Both the position numbers and the translations under genes were made by a program. A DNA stretch of 64,000 bases. It comes from Astragalus membranaceus (lineage: Eukaryota; Streptophyta; Magnoliopsida; Fabales; Fabaceae). This document shows positions 45,525 to 57,463 of the stretch, one piece after another (within the stretch, counting starts at the first letter, position 1; each line of letters opens with the position of its first letter). The DNA lies in NCBI GenBank assembly GCA_039519185.1, contig CM076851.1:31393825-31457824 (forward strand), in the 5' to 3' direction. The notes under the pieces are model-generated. The model was not told the DNA's origin and did no database searches. It worked only from the letters and a program-made list of their open reading frames with translations.

Positions 45525-46597
45525 GCAATAAGAGGTGATAGTAGATTATCAATAAGAGTATAAACAAAATTCGGAAAGAAAAATTAAAATTTTAAGGTGA
45601 TAACTTTTTCCAAAAAGATGATAGTTTTTTTTGTTTTATTAGTGTGACTCATTTATATTTTTATAGGTAGATTTAGTAGAGTAGTGTTTGTATAAATTTA
45701 GAAATTTAGTTAAAAAAAACTAAAGTGAAGTGATAAGAGAAAGAGAAGAATTGTTTATCGAAAAAGTAAAAGTAAAGTAAAAAGAATGTTGATAGAAAAA
45801 GAAAAACTTGATAAAAGAAAAAGAAAAAGAAAAACTTGATAAAATTTTTACCCGTGCACGGGTGACACCGTATTTGTTATAATTTGCTATGAAACTATAA
45901 ATACGTGATAAAAGAAAAAGAAAAACTTGATAAAAGGCTTTACAACTTGTTAAAAATACTTGTATTGCAAATAGTTAAAATATAGTTAGTATCTTCTTCT
46001 AATGAGGAAAAATCAGGAAATAAAATGAGATTCAATATAAGATATGCACCCCCGTTGCCGCTCTCTCAAAGTAAAAAGGATGTTGATAGAAAAAGAAAAA
46101 GAAAAACTTGATAAAAGAAAAAAAAACTTGATAAAAATTTTACCCGTGCACGGATGACACCGTATTTATTATAATTTGCTATGAAACTATAAATACGTGA
46201 TAAAAGAAAAAGATATGGGGAACTTGTAAGTGATTATGTACACATAAAAAATTGACATGGCGGTGAAGGAAATCAATATGAGGACAGTGTATATATCAAA
46301 TATCAAATATATTGACCAGAACCAATGATATATTATCTACTATATATTAGTTACTATATATGTAGTCTTATGAACTTTCACCAAAAGAAAAATAATATGT
46401 AGTCTTATGAAGACATCTTATCATCTGTATATTTTGTGTGTAGAAGGTGGGACGATATGGTGAAATGGAGGAGGAATAAGTTAAGTAGTGAACTAGGGAT
46501 AAGCCATGGGAGGTGTTGAAGTTCAAGGATGAAAGCACCAAATAATAAGTTGTTACCTAAATCTAAAAAGCTACTAAAAATTACTATGGAAGAAGAA
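45521..46597. mobile_element. Helitron-family fragments, tandem
   Basis: Two copies of a piece holding ATAGAAAAAGAAAAA..CTTGATAAAA..TTTTACCCGTGCACGG..GACACCGTATTT..ATAATTTGCTATGAAACTATAAATACGTG lie about 292 bp apart (near 45790-45930 and 46080-46215). The first continues into TAAGATATGCACCCCCGTTGCCGCTC, the minisatellite start of the same family. From 46216 to 46597 there is AT-rich spacer without a gene. Confidence 0.55.
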
Positions 46598-46797
46598 TGT
46601 AACATCCTCAAAATAATTAGTCGAATTATTTGGATGTTAACCCAACTGAATTAATTTAGTACTTGACTGGTAAATTTATTGAGTGCTAAAATTAATTATT
46701 GATCGTTATAGGATCGTTAACCGGATAATACGGAATAAGGACAATTCGGAACGAAATAAGAGATTAACGACAATATGGTAATTTGACCACGTTACAA

Positions 46798-46876
<79 letters not shown>

Positions 46877-47832
46877 ATCTGTGTGTGTGTGTGTGTGTGT
46901 GTGTAAGAAAGAATTAAAAAGAAAAGAAAGGAAAGGAAAGAGATACAGAACCGTGAGGGAGAGGAGAAAAGAAAGAAAGGAAGAGAAATGGAGAAAGAGA
47001 GAAAGAGGGAAATGAAGAGGAGAAGGGGAGAAGGGAAGAAAGATTTCATGCCAAACTCCATTTTTCCTTCACCAAAAATCATCACCTTCTCATCCTCTCC
47101 ATGTTGATACAAGAATCACATCATATGTTTCACTCTCTCTCCATTCACCATTTTCGTTTTCTTGAGGAGAAGAGAAGTTTTGGAGCTTGCTTCTTCTTTT
47201 GAGTGATTTGGAAGTGTGGGAAGTCCAAATGGAAGCTTGGGTGCTAACTTGGAGGGAAGGAAACAAGGATTTTGTGAGTTCGGGTTTTGAAATCAATTTA
47301 GGGTTTTAGGTGAATTAGGAGCAATTTGGAGTTTAGGGATGATGAATAGTGTTCATGGAGGTTGAAGGTTGATGTTGAGGTTCATGTTGAAAGATGAAAG
47401 CTTAGGAATCAAAGTTGGGGATTTTGTGAGGAGCTTAAAGCCTAGGAGCTTATGTTGGTGTCTAGGTGAAAAGCGAATTTCTCGAGTCTCGCGAGTCGGA
47501 TGTTCGAGTTGCGGAAAGTTGTGGTGTTTTGTGATTTTCATCACAATCGGTGAGTTTTACTCACGTTTAAGTTTATTCCGTTTTGAAATGAATTTTATGT
47601 GAATTGGTTTCGAAAGATTTTGAGTCGAAAACGTTATTTTGAAATATATCGCGTTTTGAAGAAATTCGTATATGTTGAGTTTTGATTGGATTGATTGATC
47701 GAGTGATGTTATTGGATATGTTTTTGTACTATTTTGGTGTTGGGATTGGACTGGAACAGGTACCGGAAGTGATCGGAATTGATCGGAACGACGAAAAACG
47801 CAAAGCGGAATGAAAACAGAATGCTGTCAAAT

Positions 47833-47948
47833 GTGCACGATCCGTGCGCCCCTGTTGCATGAACCATGCGTCTGGTTCTGTTTCTACTTCGCAAATTTTT
47901 AAAACAGGGCGCACGACCCGTGCGTATTGGAGCACGGACCGTGCGCAG
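47833..47948. repeat. Four GCACGACCCGTGC-type palindromes in Gypsy-2 5' LTR (2+2)
   Basis: GTGCACGATCCGTGCGCC (47833), TTGCATGAACCATGCGTC (47855), GGCGCACGACCCGTGCGTA (47908) and GCACGGACCGTGCGCAG (47932). Two, a spacer of about 35 bp, two. The arms pair across a 3-nt centre. Confidence 0.9.
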
Positions 47949-48337
47949 TGTTCTGTCCAAATTTTCCAAAAGTGCCCGAAACGATCCCGATCGATCCCAA
48001 ACCTCTTCTAAGCCTTTCCTAACCCTTTTCCAATAATATTAGGCTTATAATGCCATGATTTTGAATATGTTTTCAAAGGTTTTTATAATTATTTGCAAAG
48101 TTACGTTTAATTCGAAAAACTGTAAAATAGTATACGGGAGCGAACTCATAATATGCTTGTCAGTAGAACTAAATGTTCAATTATCGGTCTAATGTAAATG
48201 AACTAAATGTTCATGTGAAAGTAGATATATATATTATATCGAGTTTGGGTGACGACCCATGTTAACATACTAGGCGGGGCAGTCATGATCCCTTACCCTA
48301 TGCCCTATACTATTAGGGAAAGTACTATTGGTAAGGG

Positions 48338-48637
48338 GGTTCACCGGGATTCAGCACAGAATTGCAGTCGGTGTTATTTTAAAAGTTTTATTGTACGATT
48401 CACCGGGATTTAGCACTGGATTGCAGTCGGTGTCGTACTGTACGGTTCACCGGGATTTAGCACAGGATTGCAGTCGGTGCCGTACTGAGTTATAACACGT
48501 TCACCGGGATTTAGCACTGGATTGCAGTCGGTGTCGTGTTGAATTAAAATGCAAGTGGTTATAAATTAAACCACGAATGAAAGAAAGTCCTATAATACGG
48601 TTCACCAGGATTGAGCACTGGATTGCAGTCGGTGTCG
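48338..48637 (+). repeat. Hairpin array in Gypsy-2 5' LTR (five units)
   Basis: Five units TTCACCGGGATTTAGCAC followed by TGGATTGCAGTCGGTG, at about 48340, 48397, 48446, 48500 and 48602. CACCG pairs with CGGTG. Spacers vary in length, and the last is about 100 bp. Confidence 0.9.
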
Positions 48638-49109
48638 TGTTAAGTTAAATAGGATTCATAATTGAACCGAGAGTGTAGATAGGGGTCTCGGTAGAACTCA
48701 CTGAGATTGTATCTCATTGTTTATATGTTGTTGTTTTACAGAGAAACAGGGAAAGTGGAGATCGAGGAGGCACGAGTAGGTGGTACTCGGATGGTTGCTG
48801 AAGACTTAGCTTTTATGCTTAAGTTTATGTTTTCCCTTGTTAGCTATGTATCACGACATTATGACTTTAACTGTTGTAAAAGTTATGTATTTATTTCCGC
48901 GCTTTCTTGTATGATATTGAGCACAATAGTTCGCTGAAGGTTATGGTCTGAGAACCTTTTATGGTCTTATTTATATTAAGACTGCTTTGTTGTTATTCAG
49001 CAAAAACTATGTTGCAGTGTTCAGTATTTATGCAGGATATTTATATCTCTGATGTTTTAGGAATGTGCACTTGGGTATTTTTACATGTTAAAAATACCGA
49101 GGTGTTACA

Positions 49110-49125
49110 GTTGGTATCAGAGCAG
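49110..49125 (+). promoter_or_regulatory. Gypsy-2 primer-binding site
   Basis: TTGGTATCAGAGCAG directly after the 5' LTR matches the initiator Met-tRNA priming sequence. Confidence 0.85.
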
Positions 49126-49233
49126 TTTGACCTAGTCGGACTTAGTTTAGGGTTGAGTCGATTCATTGTTAGTCCTTGTTGTAATTATACTTGTGATGCT
49201 AAGAGACATTGAGCCTGATCAACTTAATACTTA

Positions 49234-51367
49234 GTGCATCATAAGCGGAATTATGGCAGGATGATCAAGATGCAATCCTCAACCAAGACCGGAATCTCCA
49301 ACCGGTGCATCCTCAGGAAAGGTGACATGACGGTGGAAGAATACACGGCTAAGTTTGAGAAGTTGTCTCAGTTTTACCAAGTGATAAAGTATGCTCCGAA
49401 TGAGGAATGGAAGATATAGATGTATGAGATGGGCCTTCGTGCTTGTATGAGTCAGGGTCTCAGTTCTTATACTTTCACCAATTATGTTGCCCTGGTACAA
49501 TCAGCCTATGTCACAGAGGATGGTCTCAAAGAGAGTACTGGAAAGGAAAGAAGGTAGTTGAATTATCAACTCCGAATGAAAAGTCCTAAGATAATTTCAT
49601 CAAAGGAAAAGCAGGTGCAATTCTTCGATTCTTCAAAGGTCAGAAGATGTTCTAACTATGGAAGACATCACCAGGGTGATCGTCAGTACAGATCAATCGG
49701 TGCTATTATTGTAATGAAGAGGATCACTATACAAATAAGTGCCCTGCAAGGAAGAGTTTCAAGGAGTTACAAGCAGCTCTAAGGTAAGGACGGGTCAACA
49801 CTTAGGATGCTCAAACAGTTACAACTGCTGACAAGTTACTGAGGGGTATGGGATTAGTTTTCGATAACTCTGTTAGTATATTATACGATTCGGGTGCAAC
49901 CCATTGTATAATAGCTCAATCATGAGTGGGTCGGTTGGGATTAGCCTTATCTCCGCTATCCAAGCCGATAACTATCTTAACTGCTGCAAAAGGTCGTGTC
50001 CAGACCCAATCATTGTGTGAAAATTGTCTACTTGTCATAGGAGACAGAAACTTTGTTGTAGAATTTATTTGTTTACCTATGAGAAGTATGGACATCGTCT
50101 TGGGTATGAATTGGATGACTGCAAATCACGTTATAATCGACTGTACCAATCGGACCATCAGTCTTGCCTTTGAATCTGTTGAATTGACAAAGACAAATTC
50201 TGAAGCAGTTATCTCTTTCACCTCAGCAAGCCAGCCATTATTCCAAGGTGCAGAAGCTTATGTTATTATGTTATCTGCATCCATTGAAACTGGTTTCGAT
50301 TTGTCATCTGTTATAGTTGTGAAAGAATTTCTAGATATTTTTCCGGATGAAGTTTCTTCTGTACCTCCTGACTGAGAGGTAGAGATTTCTATAGAATTGG
50401 CTCCTGGCACATGATCAATATCTATTGCTCCTTATCGAATGTCTCCTTTAGAATTAAAGGAATTGAAATCCCAACTTGAAGAGTTGATATCAAGGAAGTT
50501 TATTCGACTGAGTGCTTCTCCATGGGGTACTCCGGTGCTGCTTGTCAATAAGAAGGACGGTAGCATGAGATTGTGCATTGATTATCGGCAACTCAACAAA
50601 GTGACGATCAAGAATAAATATCCCTTGCCAAGAATAGATTATTTGCTTGATCAACTTCGAGGTGCTGCGATGTTTTCTAAAATTGATCTAAGGTCGGTTA
50701 TCATCAGATAAAAGTTAGAGTCTTAGATATTCCGAAGACAGCTTTCCGTACTACGTATGGACATTACAAGTTTGTAGTGATGCTCTTTGGTTTGACTAAT
50801 GCTCCAGCAGTATTCATGGACTACATGAACCGAGTCTTCCACACGTACCCGGATCAAGTTTGTAGTCATTTTCACCGATGATATCTTGGTGTATTCGAAG
50901 ACCATTGAGGAGCATGTTCAACATCTCCGCATTGTTCTGAATAAACTCCGAGAAAAGAAGTTGTACGCGTAACCCTCGAAGTGTGATTTCTGGATGCCTG
51001 AGGTAAAGTTTTTGGGACATGTAATCTCCCAATCGAGAGTTGCGGTAGATCCCAGTAAAATGGAAGCTGTATTAAACTGGGAACGACCAACATCAGTCAC
51101 AGAGATCAGAAGTTTCTTAGGTCTAGCTGGTTATTATGGAGATTTATTCAAGGGTTCTCACAGTTAGTTCTTCCGCTTACTCGGTTAACTCGTAAGGGGC
51201 ATTCGTTTACGTGGGATGCCGATTGTGAAGAATGTTTTCAAGAGTTGAAGATTTTGACTTCTGCTCCGATCTTGATTCTTCCGGATCCGTTGTTGGAATT
51301 CCAAATTTACAGCGATGCTTCTGGGAAGGATTTAGGATGTGTTCTCATGCAGAATCAACAAGTAGTA
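49234..51367 (+). pseudogene. Gypsy-2 gag stub, protease and RT
   Basis: The gag stub (GDMTVEEYTAKFEKLSQFY, stop at KI) is followed by a zinc knuckle CYYCNEEDHYTNKC that is now out of frame (about 49700). Protease has DSGATHCI near 49890 with a TGA at 49923-49925 soon after. RT has KKDGSMRLCIDYRQLNK and FSKIDLRS (50439-50711), then breaks; NAPAVFMDYMNRVFH and the catalytic IDD region lie in shifted frames near 50800-50900. The RT-RNase H part continues to VLMQNQQVVAY and is cut by the solo LTR. Gag lacks its 5' part. Confidence 0.92.
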
Positions 51368-52764
51368 GCTTATGTAACAGCCCGAAAATAGTAGATTAAT
51401 TTTCTAGTTAATTAAATGAGGTTTAGGTGGTAGGAGATAATTAATTAATTGATTTAATTAATTATTTAGGGTTTTGAGAGTTAAATAAATAGAATTATTT
51501 AATTGGACCTAGGGTTAGTTTTAGATGGTGGTGGCGAGTTGAAGTTGATTAGGAGAAGCCCATGATTAGGTCATTAAGTGGAAGCCCATGTCCATTAAGC
51601 TAGGCGCCTATAAGATGCCAATCTTAGGGTTTGGTGATTCATTCCAACACTTTAGAAAAAAAATAGAGAGAGTGGGACGGCTTGGAGAGAGGAGAGGCGT
51701 GAATCCATAAGAGAGAGATGAAAGAAGAAGGGCGCAAAACCCTAGCGGAAAAAAAGATGTGTACGACCAAACCCTAGAGGAGAGAGAGAGAGGAAGATTT
51801 CGCATGCACCAAGGAAGGAGAGGAGGATCTTAGTTGCTGAATTTTGATGGTAGCTTGCTCACCAAGAGATAGGTGTTCTTCAATTATGAGGTTAGGGGGC
51901 TCTCCTTCATCTCTAATAACCTATTTGATTAATAATTTAGGGGTTGGTATTATGGGTGATTGTTAAATTGAATCGTTATGTTGCTGAAATTAATTGTGGT
52001 GTGAATTTATAATATGTGATGATTATTATGTATGTTGGGGTTTGATGAAATCGGGACGCCTTATATTTTGGAGTTTATGTTGGTATTCGCGTGGCATGAC
52101 GTGGCCTTAAACCCGAATTGGGAGCGTGACAAGTTTCGGGGTCAAAAATTGATGTGTCGTGTTGTGTATTTTCTGAACACTGTTTCGTGTTTTCGTAAAC
52201 TGGCACTGTTTGGTCGACTCAAAAAATTGGTGGCTGATTGCGTTAGAAAGTAGACTTAACGCCGGTCGTTTTGGCACTGGTTTCGTTTAAATCGGAGTTG
52301 TGTAGCTCAAGTTATAAGTCTCCAAAGTCGGGTCACAAAATTCTGTCCGAATTGGTACCTCCCTGTAGTAATTTGAAAAACTGTACCAGTTGGATACTTA
52401 TTTTGAAAAATGAAAATCACAGGCTGAAACTACACTCAAAGAGCTTTCCAATGAGTGGTCTTTTGTTGAAATCCGCTATCGTTTACTATTTTAATTAATT
52501 CGCCGAAGTAGGCGCACTGCTGCAGGAAAAATCTGCACAGTTGCTGTGTGTTGCTTGCTGTGTTGCTGTTCTGCTGCAGTGTTGCTGGCAGAACAGTGAC
52601 AAATGTGTTTTTCGTCAAAAACTCGATTTTCTAACCACTTTTTCCCTAGCCAAATTTTGTATTGACCGAGCAACTTTTTATTGTGAACGTTTTGGCTCGA
52701 GCGGATTTTCTGTAGCACTCACCATTTGGGAGATGTGCGCAAGTTTTGGTTTATGTGTGTGTTG

Positions 52765-52792
52765 CACAGTGACAGTGTTGCTGCCACTGTGC
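52765..52792. repeat. GCACAGTG inverted repeat in solo LTR 1
   Basis: GCACAGTG and its complement CACTGTGC are separated by about 12 nt (ACAGTGTTGCTGC), next to several TGTTGCTG repeats. Confidence 0.75.
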
Positions 52793-53250
52793 AGTGTTGC
52801 TGTCAAGACTGTTAAAAAATGGTTTTTTGTGGAAAACTCGATTTTCTGAGCACTTTTTCCCTAGCCAAATTTTGTATTGACCGAGCAACTTTTTATTGTG
52901 AACGTTTTGGCTAGAGCGGTTTCATTTTATCCCGTGTCGTTTGTGAGTTGTCCCGGTGATGTCTAGGTGCGTCTAGGTGCGCGTCTAAGCCTGTGACTCA
53001 ATCCTGCCTTAGTCGGTGTCTAGGATATTATTGCCTAGTTTTGGTGCTGTTTGGTCCTTATGGTGAAGTTTTGGCCCTTGGTGTGTTCTTAGTCTTTACG
53101 GTGCGGCGTAGTCCTCATAATATGATTGGTGAGCTGAATAAATATTTGTGAGTTGTTATAATACGATTGGTGAGCTGAATAAGTATTGGTGAGTTAATAT
53201 GATATTACTGGTGAGCTGAGATATAATTGGAGAGTTAATATGATATTTTG

Positions 53251-53500
53251 GGTGAGCAGAAGGTTTCGACCTTATTATAAATTTTTGGCGAGCAGAGGAC
53301 TTCGGTCTTGTTAGTGATGTGCCCACAAGGCTTAATTGTTGAGTATGTTAATTATGGGGTGTGTTTACATGTGTTGGTGTGTAGGGTGCATGGTCATGGC
53401 GTCACATTATCATGTGCATATTTTGGTGAGCAGAGGCTTCGGCCTATTTTGGTGAGCAGAGGCTTCGGCCTATCTTGGTGAGTGCCCTCAAGGCAAGTTT
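53251..53500 (+). repeat. TTCG-loop hairpin array in solo LTR 1
   Basis: Repeated module GGTGAGCAGA plus hairpin: AAGGT-TTCG-ACCTT (53260-53273), AGGAC-TTCG-GTCTT (53296-53309), AGGC-TTCG-GCCT (53434-53445 and 53460-53471), then TGCC-CTCA-AGGCA (about 53483). Stems differ in sequence but stay paired. Confidence 0.88.
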
Positions 53501-54157
53501 TTGGTGTTGATGGATCCACATGCATACGTCTAGGAGTTGGGTCGCATTGCATACATGTCATATACCCTCGTTGTTGTCTGCGAATGAATAAAGTGACGGT
53601 GTGCTAGTAGAGCTGCGTGTGTGTGGGTGTTGTGTCTCAGTGATGTGAAATGATGGTGTGCTATTATTAATGTGAAGTGGTGCTATTCGTTGCCTGATCT
53701 ATATATTGTTGATCTTATATGTTATTACTTATGAAATGAGACTCACCCTACTGCTTTTATGTTGCTTCTCATGTCGGCAACGTGCAGGTGATAGCGGGTG
53801 AAGGTGATCTAGTACCTTCTCTCCAGTGGGTCGAGTCAGCTCTGATACGTAGCATCGGGGTGGGGCGTTTTTAGCTTACTGGTTTATTTTAATTGATGTT
53901 GAACTCTATTTTCGGGATGTAATTTGATATGGTCAGTTTTGGTGATTATTCCGCTGCGATGTTTTTTTTTATATATTTATATTGACTGTGGTGCTATGTA
54001 TTACGCACCCCATGACCTTATATATTATTTTCAGAGATATATACGTTGGTGTTTTAAATGTGGCACCCTCTCGTGGTTGCATTAAAACGGTTTTTGCGAA
54101 CTCTGATTTTTAAATTAACTAAATAATAGTTATCAGTAAAGGGGGTGTTACAGCTTA

Positions 54158-54464
54158 CGCGTCCAGGCAATTAAAGTCTCATGAAGAGAATTATCTGACT
54201 CATGATTTGGAGTTGGCAGCTATTGTGTATGCACTGAAGGTTTGGAGACATTACCTGCATGGGTCTCATTTTGAAGTCTTTAGTAATCACAAAAGTCTAA
54301 AATATCTGTTTGATCAGAAGGAACCGAATAACAGGCAAATGAGATGGGTAGAATTTTTGAAGGATTATGACTTCGAGTTGAAGTATCATCCAGGAAAGGC
54401 CAATGTTGTAGCTGATGCGCTGAGTAGGAAATCCATTCACATGGCAGAGTTAATGATGCAATAA
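54158..54464 (+). pseudogene. Gypsy-2 RNase H, 3' half
   Basis: It continues the RNase H domain after the solo LTR: LELAAIVYALKVWRHYLHG, NHKSLKYLFDQKE and HPGKANVVADALSRK, ending at TAA. The sequence after it is collinear with Gypsy-1 after its RNase H, with no integrase. Confidence 0.93.
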
Positions 54465-55644
54465 ATGGAATTGTAAGAGTCTTTTAGATTTAAGACGGGG
54501 TACATCCATAAGTTTCCCCTTTTGTGGCGAGGTATTAGTTTGTTAACCTCTCCTTTGTGAAGGTTAACAATGAGACTGTATTATGAGATTCCGTTTGACA
54601 GGTCAAACGTGGATAGGGATACGAAAGTGAGGTGACGGCTGACTGTTTTTTTCCACATTGGGAACAACCATCAAAGGATTAATTGATGGATCTGCTTGCA
54701 AGTGACTAAAATTTCCGAAGTGAAGCTTGGCGTGCGGTATGATAGTTTTGGAAAATCATTTTTTAATGAAAACCCGCATGCTAAAGTTAATTTTGGGAAC
54801 GAATCAAGAGGATAATAAAATCTGATTGAGGAAAATCATAGGAGGCGTACTTAGGTTGAGAGGAAACTCAACACTATTGGCTAATTAGGAAAGGAATTGG
54901 GTGCGTAGTAGATAAATATATTGTGAGGAAGGTTACAATAAAGGAAGAAGGGTTCTGAGTTCTGTTTGATAGTTGTTTTGAGAACAACAGAGGTGATTTT
55001 CATTGCTTTCAAAATTAATTGATGTTTCCACGGTTTACTTCTACGTTTAAGGTCAAAGTTTTTAGTAAAACCCTCATTCCATCTTTTTGAAAAGTTTTAT
55101 CTCGAAATCTTGGGGGCGAGTCAAGAAGTTTCACAGATGACTTCTCCGTCACATTTTTCAATATGTATGAGAACTGTTATGGATTTTAGAAGATTGGTTG
55201 AGAACGTATTTACACCCTTCGAGGAAATCATGTTTGTTCTCACCGCTACCGAGGAGTACCAATTTGTGGATCTCATTTTCAACCTGTATTTCTATCAAGT
55301 GTCTTGTATTAGACCCTTTGATTTAGATTAATCAAAGTTGGGGCGTAAGCAAGGATAATTGGAATGAAGCTTCGGAAGTGTTTTCAAACGCGGTGCCGAG
55401 CCCATTTAGGCGAGTGATAAGTTTCTCGTGTTGATTCGTAACAAGAAAGTTCGGACTATACCCTTAGAAGTGTTCTAGGGTAGTAGTGGATCATATTTAG
55501 AGATTGACGTGCCAACTTGGGAAGATTTTCTACACTCATTTCGTTAATTCAAGATTGTGTTCCAGAAACTTAAGACCTTTCTGAGAATTTCGATTCTCGG
55601 TTAGTCAGATGAAAGACTTGACGAAATTTTGAGGACAAAATTCT
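54465..55644 (+). other. Gypsy-2 region between RNase H and 3' LTR
   Basis: Same non-coding stretch as Gypsy-1 34236-35238. A frame at 55110-55331 (ENVFTPFEEIMFVLTATEEY) matches Gypsy-1 34760-34545. There is no integrase or chromodomain. Confidence 0.7.
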
Positions 55645-55660
55645 TTCAAGTTGGGGAGAA
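55645..55660 (+). promoter_or_regulatory. Gypsy-2 polypurine tract
   Basis: TTCAAGTTGGGGAGAA immediately before the 3' LTR TGTAACATCC. Confidence 0.75.
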
Positions 55661-55869
55661 TGTAACATCCTCAAAATAATTAGTCAAATTATTTGGATGT
55701 TAACCCAATTGAATTAATTTAGTACTTGACTGGTAAATTTATTGAGTGCTAAAATTAATTATGGATTGTTATAGGATCGTTAACCGGATAATACGGAATA
55801 AGGACAATTCGGAACGAAATAAGAGATTAAGGACAATATGGTAATTTGACCACGTTACCACTTATATAT

Positions 55870-55958
<89 letters not shown>

Positions 55959-56894
55959 GTGAAAGAAAGAATTAAAAAGAAAAGAAAGGAAAGGAAAGGA
56001 AAGAGATACAGAACCATGAGGGAGAGGAGAAAAGAAAGAAAGGAAGAGAAATGGAGAAAGAGAGAAAGAGGGAAACGAAGAGGAGAAGGGGAGAAGGGAA
56101 AAAAGATTTCATGCCAAACTCCATTTTTCCTTCACCAAAAATCATCACCTTCTCATCCTCTCCATGTTGATACAAGAATCACATCATATGTTTCACTCTC
56201 TCTCCATCCACCATTTTCGTTTTCTTGACGAGAATAGGAGTTTTGGAGCTTGCTTCTTCTTTTGAGTGATTTGGAAGTGTGGGAAGTTCAAATGGAAGCT
56301 TGGGTGCTAACTTGGAGGGAAGGAAACAAGGATTTTGTGAGTTAGGGTTTTGAAATCAATTTGGGGTTTTAGGTGAATAGGAGCAATTTGGAGGTTAGGG
56401 ATGATGAATAGTGTTCATGGAGGTTGAAGGTTGATGTTGAGGTTCATGTTGAAAGATGAAACCTTAGGAATCAAAGTTGGGGCTTTTGTGAGGAGCTTGA
56501 AGCCTAGGAGCTTATGTTGAGGTTTAGGTGAAAAGCGAATTTCTTGAGTCTCGTGAGTCAGATGTTCGAATTGCGGAAAGTTGCGGTGTTTTGTGATTTT
56601 CATCACAATCGGTGAGTTTTACTCACGTTTAGGTTTATTCCGTTTTGAAATGAATTTTATGTGAATTGATTTCGAAAGATTTTGAGTCGAAAACGTTATT
56701 TTGAAATATATCGCGTTTTGACGAAATTCGTATATGTTAAGTTTTGATTGGATTGATTGATCGAGTGATGTTATTGAATATGTTTTTGTACTATTTTGGT
56801 GTTGGGATTGGACTGGAACAGGTACCGGAAGTGATCGGAATTGATCGGAATGACGAAAAACGCAAAGCGGAATGAAAATAGAATGCTGTCAAAT

Positions 56895-57010
56895 GCGCAC
56901 GATCCGTGCTCCCCTGGCGCACGAACCGTGCGTCTGGTTCTGTTTTTATTTCGCAAATTTTTAAAACAGGGCGCACGACCCGTGTGTATGGGAGCACGGA
57001 CCGTGCGCAG
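56895..57010. repeat. Four GCACGACCCGTGC-type palindromes in Gypsy-2 3' LTR (2+2)
   Basis: GCGCACGATCCGTGC, GGCGCACGAACCGTGCGT, GGCGCACGACCCGTGTGT and GCACGGACCGTGCGC, matching 47833-47948. The second copy is GCACG..CGTGC here and GCATG..CATGC in the 5' LTR, a paired change. Confidence 0.9.
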
Positions 57011-57284
57011 TGTTCTGTCCAAATTTTCCAAAAGTGCCCGAAACGATCCCGATCGATCCCAAACCTCTTCTAAGCCTTTCCTAACCCTTTTCCAATGATA
57101 TTAAGCTTATAATGCCATGATTTTGAATATGTTTTCAAAGGTTTTTATAATTGTTTGCAAAGTTACGTTTAATTCAAAAAATAGTAAAATAGTATACGGG
57201 AGCGAACTCATAATATGCTTGTCAGTAGAACTAAATGTTCAATTATCGGTCTAATGTAAATGAACTAAATGTTCATGTGAAAGT

Positions 57285-57357
<73 letters not shown>

Positions 57358-57463
57358 CGAGTTTGAGTGACGACCCATGTTAACATACTAGGCGGGGCAG
57401 TCATGAACCCTTACCCTAGGCCCTATACCATTAGGGAAAGTACTATTGGTAAGGGGGTTCACC

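Larger units (their letters stand above)
46598..49109 (+). repeat. Gypsy-2 5' LTR
   Basis: 2512 bp from TGTAACATCC to GGTGTTACA. Contains a (TA)n(TG)n tract at 46802-46903, the palindrome block 47833-47948 and the hairpin array 48338-48637. Confidence 0.93.
51373..54152 (+). mobile_element. Solo LTR 1 (gypsy type), 2780 bp
   Basis: TGTAACAGCCCG at the start, GGGGGTGTTACA at the end and a perfect 5-bp duplication, without internal domains. It interrupts Gypsy-2 RNase H. It holds a direct repeat of TTCCCTAGCCAAATTTTGTA type (about 52644 and 52857) and the hairpin array at 53251-53500. The strand is nominal. Confidence 0.94.
51368..54157. repeat. 5-bp target duplications GCTTA
   Basis: GCTTA at 51368-51372 and 54153-54157. 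Gypsy-1 shows the uninterrupted coding sequence (VAYASRQLK) at this point. Confidence 0.94.

Noticed and set aside
46801..47112. 103-codon minus-strand frame with Ile-Tyr and Ser/Phe runs
   Set aside because: Made of the TA/TG tract and a purine-rich LTR leader; the same appears in the other LTR.
48338..48637. CRISPR-like look of regularly spaced 34-bp repeats
   Set aside because: The genome is plant, the repeats lie in an LTR and recur in the partner LTR, spacers are not uniform, and no cas gene is present.
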